Assembly (NCBI GenBank): GCA_964444795.1
Contig: CAYUIQ010000301.1
Location: forward strand, 1-9,602
Length of the DNA: 9,602 bases
Direction of reading: 5' to 3'
Origin: JABMRP01 sp964444795
Lineage (GTDB): Bacteria > Planctomycetota > Planctomycetia > Pirellulales > Thermoguttaceae
The translations under genes and the position numbers were made by a program. Below the pieces are notes generated by a model. That model was not told the DNA's origin and made no database searches. It saw only the letters and a program-made list of their open reading frames with translations. Below are positions 6,431 through 9,602 of the stretch, in pieces; position 1 is the stretch's first letter; each line of letters opens with the position of its first letter.

Positions 6431-6655
6431 GCGTAGATGTCATACGCCGCCGGGCGCTGCAAGAAAGTAGCGCCCCCCGGTTGGGCGGCGCGCAATTCGT
6501 TCCCACCCCACTTGCCAGACTCGATGGACCAAACACCAAAAACGCCGACAAAGGCCATCCGAAGACGGCCTCATCGGCGAACGGTTTCTCGGCCAACTGC
6601 CCCACCACGGGCCAGTCTACCGGTTGTTGACAATCGAGACCGGCGAGCCGGTAAA

Positions 6656-7108
6656 TCAGAGACTAGAACCGCCTTGGAACTGGTTCCGGGCCTGCTCCTT
6701 GTTCTCGAGGTGGGCTTGCCATCGAGCCTCCACTAGCTCTCGATACTGGGCTCGCAACTGGGCTTGGGCCTCCGCAAAGGCTTGCTGCTGCTCGCGCGTC
6801 CGCATTTGCGTCTGCGTCTGCACGGCATCCTCGGGGGGCGATCCATCGCAACTCTGTTGCTGGTTGCAGGTTTGGGCCTGTTCACCGAAGGCCCTCGGGA
6901 CCGGGGTAGCCCCGTCGTCGCTCTGGCGCTCACTCTGCGTTTGGGTGCGAGTGCGCGGGCCGCCAGTGCCAGGGTCGGCATCCGGATACCCGGCGCGATC
7001 CCGCGGTCGTTCCTGAACCTGCCACGCCGGGGCGTCGTCCGGCGGACCTGCCAGTGCTTCCGCCGCAAAAAAACTAAGTGCAATCAACAATCCCAAAAAC
7101 TTCCTCAT
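6656..7108 (-). CDS. Small secreted Gln-rich protein of unknown function
   Basis: The 150-aa product starts MRKFLGLLIALSFFAAEALA, a textbook Sec signal peptide with a probable cut after ALA at residue 20. The mature part is hydrophilic and rich in Gln, Arg, Asp and Pro. There is a TRTQTQ stretch at 53-58 and a QTQTQ stretch at 97-101. Two cysteines (81 and 87, in TCNQQQSCDG) could form a small disulfide loop. Residues 105-145 are Gln/Glu/Ala-rich and likely helical or coiled coil. I do not recognise a family. I chose the ATG at 7106-7108 because AGGAGAG precedes it and it begins the signal peptide; the frame continues upstream to 7189 without sense. It is last in the minus-strand group, 213 bases after the DUF1559 gene, so it may have its own promoter. 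Confidence 0.8.
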   Translation of the reverse strand: MRKFLGLLIALSFFAAEALAGPPDDAPAWQVQERPRDRAGYPDADPGTGGPRTRTQTQSERQSDDGATPVPRAFGEQAQTCNQQQSCDGSPPEDAVQTQTQMRTREQQQAFAEAQAQLRAQYRELVEARWQAHLENKEQARNQFQGGSSL

Positions 7109-7113
7109 GCTTT

Positions 7114-7120
7114 CTCTCCT
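7114..7120 (-). promoter_or_regulatory. Shine-Dalgarno fixing the start of the small secreted gene
   Basis: The minus strand reads AGGAGAGAAAGCATG. It selects the internal ATG that starts the signal peptide over the upstream ATG at 7189. Confidence 0.75.
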
Positions 7121-7133
7121 TACTCTGCAAGCA

Positions 7134-7149
7134 AGCGAATTGCTTCGCT
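7134..7149 (-). other. Small hairpin in the leader of the secreted-protein gene
   Basis: AGCGAA, TTGC, TTCGCT is a perfect 6-bp stem with a 4-base loop. It sits 13 bases upstream of the Shine-Dalgarno in the presumed 5' leader. It could influence translation, or be chance. Confidence 0.35.
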
Positions 7150-7321
7150 GCCCGGGAGACGGAGTCACACGAGACCCGTCCCCCTGCATAGCTGCCCTTG
7201 GTGCTGACCCGTGCAGCCGGCTGTGCTGGTCATATCAATGTGCAAATGCCGTGCCGGGCGCAAAACGAGTAGGCTGGGGCTTAGAATGCCTCTGCGTGGA
7301 GGGAGAGGAGGGGGCCGGCGA

Positions 7322-8296
7322 CTAGAAGTCTTCGTCTTCGTCGATGATTTCCTTGCCGTTGGTCGTGCTCAATGCTCGCCAGACGTCAAGAGCGATTTCG
7401 TCGACAACGAAGCGCCCCGACGCGTCGCACATGACGACGTGGACGCCGCCGGTGTGCTGGCTTCGGGCGGCCATGGTCATCGGCTGGCTCGCCGAATGGG
7501 GACCAATACAGGGCATGTGCTTTGGGTCGGCCGTGTTATCGCAGTATCCGGCGCCCTGCAAGACGTCGGGTTCCGAGGAGTTGGGCAGCAGGTAAGTCTC
7601 ATACCCGGCCGCGTACCCCCACCAGGAGAAGCCACGCAGGTCGTTGCTGCCTTTGCCCTGCATCACTTCGGACACCATCATCGTGTTGGACGTTCCGTCC
7701 TGGTTCGTGATGTGGTCGATCTTGTAGGCCTTGGCGTCGACGTCCGTCCAGCCGCTGATCGTAAACGGAGCGCCGTAATCAATCACGCCGTTGACGTTCT
7801 TCTCGGCTCCCGTCTTGACGTCGCCGCTACGCACGACGAACCCGGTGGTGCCCATGTTGACCGCGTAGTTGTGGCAGGTGACGCCGTTGTAGAATGCGCT
7901 GGGTTGGTCACTGGGGCACGTGTATGTGGGAACGCGACTGGTCGTGACCTGCCGGTTGGGCGAATCCCAATAGCGGTAGCCACCGGAGGGGGAGTCGAAC
8001 TTGTTGATGTGCTTGTACGTGTCGTACATGGCCTTCTGTTCGACGTAGGGGAGCGTGGCCACGAGCCAGGTGCCCCAGCAGCAACTATAGGCGCCCACGG
8101 GCAGAGAATTGAACGAGTCCTGGTAGTTGTGCATCCCCAAGGCGATCTGCTTGAGATTGTTGTTGCACTGGGTTCGCCGGGCCGCCTCGCGCACCGCTTG
8201 CACGGCGGGCAACAGCAGACCGATGAGAATGCCGATGATGGCGATCACCACGAGCAATTCGACCAGGGTAAACGCTTTTCGACCTTGAGATTGCAT
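7322..8296 (-). CDS. DUF1559 protein with prepilin-type N-terminal cleavage/methylation motif
   Basis: The 324-aa product begins MQSQGRKAFTLVELLVVIAI, a type IV prepilin/pseudopilin leader. Cleavage is expected before Phe9, leaving Glu at mature position 5 and a hydrophobic helix to about residue 29. The next segment (PAVQAVREAARRTQCNNNLK, then IALGMHNYQD) is the hallmark start of the DUF1559 family, greatly expanded in planctomycetes. The C-terminus has the usual SxHxGGVxVxxCDxSxRF pattern (279-295) and a WRALST motif, then an acidic tail DEDEDF. The family is thought to be exported through a type II secretion/pilus-like route, but its function is unknown. GGAGG 8 bases before the ATG at 8294-8296 fixes the start; the frame is open to 8410 without a family match. 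The lipoprotein gene lies 131 bases upstream on the same strand. Confidence 0.93.
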   Translation of the reverse strand: MQSQGRKAFTLVELLVVIAIIGILIGLLLPAVQAVREAARRTQCNNNLKQIALGMHNYQDSFNSLPVGAYSCCWGTWLVATLPYVEQKAMYDTYKHINKFDSPSGGYRYWDSPNRQVTTSRVPTYTCPSDQPSAFYNGVTCHNYAVNMGTTGFVVRSGDVKTGAEKNVNGVIDYGAPFTISGWTDVDAKAYKIDHITNQDGTSNTMMVSEVMQGKGSNDLRGFSWWGYAAGYETYLLPNSSEPDVLQGAGYCDNTADPKHMPCIGPHSASQPMTMAARSQHTGGVHVVMCDASGRFVVDEIALDVWRALSTTNGKEIIDEDEDF

Positions 8297-8304
8297 GACT
8301 GATG

Positions 8305-8309
8305 CCTCC
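8305..8309 (-). promoter_or_regulatory. Shine-Dalgarno fixing the DUF1559 start
   Basis: GGAGG lies 8 bases before the ATG that begins the prepilin leader. It rules against the 38-residue in-frame extension from 8410. Confidence 0.75.
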
Positions 8310-8427
8310 GGCAACGGATCGCGTCGCCCTGGCGTGTTTCCGCCCGCCTTGTCGGTACTGGCCCGGCGGGGGAGTGCCAGAGGTACGCGGAGGGTGCCCT
8401 TCTGTTCCAATAACGAGTCAGTACGTG

Positions 8428-8868
8428 TTACTTGCTGGTGAGCTTGAAGTCCAGCGGTTCCGATTGGCCGTCGACCACGGTCACTTCTTCCTTGCTCTGG
8501 GTGTTGTACTTCGGCGGAATGAGATCCTTGCCGGCTGAACCGGCGCCAGGCCCGGGTGGCTGACTGGCATCGGCGGTGCCGCCCCCCTCGACCGCCGTGA
8601 TCCGCACGATGTACTTGCCCGGCGGCAAACCCTTCTCGGCGGCCAGCTCGTACTTGCCATCGGTGATCACGCCTCCCGACTTGGTCGCGTCCTTGGCCGC
8701 TACCGGAGTAAATTCGATTCGGCCCTGCTTGAGAAGCTGGCCGTCGAGCGTGACCGTGCCGGAAATCGCTTGGCGATTGAGCGGATTATCCTGCCCGCAG
8801 CCGGCAACCACACACGTCAGAAGCAACAACACACACAACGATCGGAGCGCTCGATAGTTCGTTTTCAT
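8428..8868 (-). CDS. Small lipoprotein with transthyretin/carboxypeptidase-regulatory-like domain
   Basis: The 146-aa product has a basic start (MKTNYRALR), a hydrophobic core and a lipobox VAGC with Cys24, so it should be lipid-anchored after signal peptidase II cleavage. The mature part begins with SGTVTLDGQLLKQGRIEFTP (36-55), followed by GKYELAAEKGLPPGKYIVRI (71-90). This is the beta-sandwich pattern common in planctomycete lipoproteins. It ends PPKYNTQSKEEVTV and LDFKL, also typical of the group. The middle (93-114) is Gly/Pro-rich and looks like a flexible loop. Such genes are often found beside DUF1559 genes, as here; a shared role at the cell surface is inference. The start has only a weak AGGCGA site. 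It is divergent from the cupin gene. Confidence 0.88.
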   Translation of the reverse strand: MKTNYRALRSLCVLLLLTCVVAGCGQDNPLNRQAISGTVTLDGQLLKQGRIEFTPVAAKDATKSGGVITDGKYELAAEKGLPPGKYIVRITAVEGGGTADASQPPGPGAGSAGKDLIPPKYNTQSKEEVTVVDGQSEPLDFKLTSK

Positions 8869-8923
8869 GTCGGGATCGCCTATTGCCTTTTCTCTTGGGC
8901 CCTTTCAACCGGGCTCCATAATG

Positions 8924-8971
8924 CGGCGGGTGGTCCGCCGATAGTGCGGCAGGTGGGGTACATCATGCCGC
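8924..8971 (-). promoter_or_regulatory. Two adjacent hairpins in the lipoprotein leader
   Basis: CGGCGG (8924-8929) pairs with CCGCCG (8935-8940) over a 5-base loop. GCGGCA (8946-8951) pairs with TGCCGC (8966-8971) over 14 bases. The two stems share a direct repeat, TGCGGC[GA]GGTGG, at 8922-8933 and 8945-8956. They lie between the promoter candidate and the start codon. They could be a structured leader, or parts of another intergenic repeat. I do not recognise a known riboswitch. Confidence 0.4.
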
Positions 8972-8995
8972 GGGGAATGCAAAACACCATAAACA

Positions 8996-9023
8996 AGTGT
9001 ATCGCAAGGGCCCGTTTTTGCAA
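8996..9023 (-). promoter_or_regulatory. Candidate promoter for the lipoprotein/DUF1559 genes
   Basis: On the minus strand TTGCAA (9023-9018) is followed by a 16-base spacer and TACACT (9001-8996). Each hexamer matches consensus at 4 of 6. It would give a leader of about 120 bases holding two hairpins. Confidence 0.3.
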
Positions 9024-9040
9024 GTGATCGGCGCGGTTGA

Positions 9041-9068
9041 TTGACTTTTGGGACGAATCGGACACAAT
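9041..9068 (+). promoter_or_regulatory. Candidate promoter for the cupin gene
   Basis: TTGACT at 9041-9046 (5 of 6) is followed by a 16-base spacer and CACAAT at 9063-9068 (4 of 6). Transcription would start near 9075, about 54 bases before the ATG. It is back to back with the lipoprotein promoter candidate. Confidence 0.4.
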
Positions 9069-9114
9069 TGGATCGATTCTCCGCTGCCTCCATCTACCCC
9101 AATGCTCCCTTGCC

Positions 9115-9119
9115 AAGGA
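9115..9119 (+). promoter_or_regulatory. Shine-Dalgarno fixing the cupin start
   Basis: AAGGA lies 9 bases before the ATG at 9129. It supports this start over the in-frame ATG at 9048, whose extra residues resemble no cupin. Confidence 0.6.
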
Positions 9120-9128
9120 AAACTGCCC

Positions 9129-9530
9129 ATGAGCGGCCGATTCATTCTCGCCACCGATGCTGTCCGCGAGCAACTCGACTGGGGCCAGCTCGGCTGGAAC
9201 TGCCGTCCGGCCGACACGGGGGCCAAGAACCTCGTGGTCATCGACGTCACCCTTAAACCGGGTGGTGGCCATGCCTTCCACAAGCACCCCAACCAGGAAG
9301 AAGTGATTGTCGTCTTGTCCGGCCAGGTTCAGCAGTGGCTTGGCGAGGAGAGTTGCGAATTGGGTCCCGGCGATTCGGTCTTCTTGGCCGCCGACGAGGT
9401 CCATGCCTCGTTCAACATCAGTGATTCCGACGCCAAACTCCTGGCCATCCTCGGCCCGTGCGTCGACGAGGACAGCGGCTACGAAGTCGTCGAAGTGGCC
9501 GACGAGGCGCCCTGGAATGAGTTGCGGTAG
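9129..9530 (+). CDS. Single-domain cupin protein
   Basis: The 133-aa product is a small beta-barrel cupin. Motif 1 is GGGHAFHKHPNQEEVIVVLSG (start G46, His51, His53, Glu58), matching HxH-x4-E-x6-G. Motif 2 is GPGDSVFLAADEVHASFN (79-96), with His92 and Asn96 in place but Ala and Asp where Pro and Gly are usual. The two His of motif 1, Glu58 and His92 are the normal metal ligands, so a metal-binding protein is likely. The substrate cannot be read from sequence; small cupins include isomerases, dioxygenases and sensors. No signal peptide is present, so it is probably cytoplasmic. The gene is alone on its strand and divergent from the lipoprotein. Confidence 0.9.
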   Translation: MSGRFILATDAVREQLDWGQLGWNCRPADTGAKNLVVIDVTLKPGGGHAFHKHPNQEEVIVVLSGQVQQWLGEESCELGPGDSVFLAADEVHASFNISDSDAKLLAILGPCVDEDSGYEVVEVADEAPWNELR

Positions 9531-9568
9531 GGATTGTGCAAAAAAATATGTGTCGCATGAAACCAGCG

Positions 9569-9602
9569 GGTGCCTGGTGGTCGAGCGCAGCGAGCCCCCA
9601 GT
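9569..9602. repeat. Palindromic intergenic repeat, family A (right end, inverted)
   Basis: Bases 9569-9601 are the reverse complement of 24-55 apart from one inserted T. The last 13 bases (9590-9602) are also identical, in direct orientation, to bases 1-13. The element is cut by the window end. It lies about 40 bases after the cupin stop. Confidence 0.8.

Larger units (their letters stand above)
5889..6655. other. Long intergenic region without a supported gene
   Basis: About 770 bases lie between the protease-fusion upstream region and the 3' end of the small secreted gene. The longest frame (6084-6608, minus, 174 codons) has no recognisable domain or ribosome site and runs through the family B repeat copy, so I treat it as fortuitous. 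Visible structure is the repeat at 6365-6392, the hairpin at 6414-6430 and a short palindrome at 6639-6652 just after the small gene's stop. I see no tRNA-like or other RNA gene. It must hold the promoter of the protease fusion, but I cannot place it. Confidence 0.5.

Noticed and set aside
6084..6608. A 174-codon minus-strand open frame in the long intergenic region
   Set aside because: It has no ribosome site or recognisable domain, and part of it is translated from the dispersed repeat.
6639..6652. ACCGGC-GA-GCCGGT palindrome after the small secreted gene as a terminator
   Set aside because: The stem is short and no T-run follows on the minus strand, so I cannot support an intrinsic terminator.
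8297..8410. N-terminal extension of the DUF1559 protein
   Set aside because: It would precede the prepilin leader, and a good ribosome site marks the internal ATG.
1..9602. CRISPR array, transposase, integrase or tRNA-linked integration site
   Set aside because: No regularly spaced repeats, no recombinase-like protein and no tRNA-like sequence were seen; the repeats present are inverted and scattered.

Overview
The window looks like chromosomal DNA from a GC-rich planctomycete, probably near Pirellulales. Three things point there: a DUF1559 protein with a prepilin-type N-terminus next to a small transthyretin-like lipoprotein, a murC-murB-ftsQ block with no ftsA or ftsZ after it, and many short palindromic repeats between genes. 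The taxon call rests on recognised gene families, not on a database search.

Layout from left to right. Bases 1-55 hold an imperfect palindromic repeat. A gene-free leader then carries a plausible extended -10 promoter ahead of csrA (+, 407-592). A perfect 28-bp inverted repeat (611-699) separates csrA from a convergent block on the minus strand. Read 5' to 3' on that strand the order is murC (4016-2610), murB (2653-1775, overlapping murC) and an FtsQ-like gene (1658-720). Upstream of murC is a palindrome with a 10-N assembly gap in one arm. Beyond it lies a 560-aa thioredoxin plus trypsin-like protease fusion (5826-4144). About 800 bases without a supported gene follow, carrying another copy of the 28-bp repeat and several hairpins.

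The right third has a minus-strand group: a lipoprotein (8868-8428), the DUF1559 protein (8296-7322) and a small secreted Gln-rich protein (7108-6656). A divergent cupin gene (+, 9129-9530) shares the upstream region with the lipoprotein. The window ends in a near-identical, inverted copy of the repeat that opens it.

How the genes fit together: MurC and MurB act in cytoplasmic peptidoglycan precursor synthesis, and FtsQ would be a division-site membrane protein, so this is a shortened dcw-type cluster. CsrA is an RNA-binding regulator with no visible partner gene here. The lipoprotein/DUF1559 pair and the small secreted protein are envelope or exported proteins of unknown role. I see no transposase, phage, CRISPR, tRNA or rRNA. 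The least ordinary items are the thioredoxin-protease fusion with a duplicated C-terminal module and the repeat families, which coincide with all three sequence breaks (both ends and the N gap).
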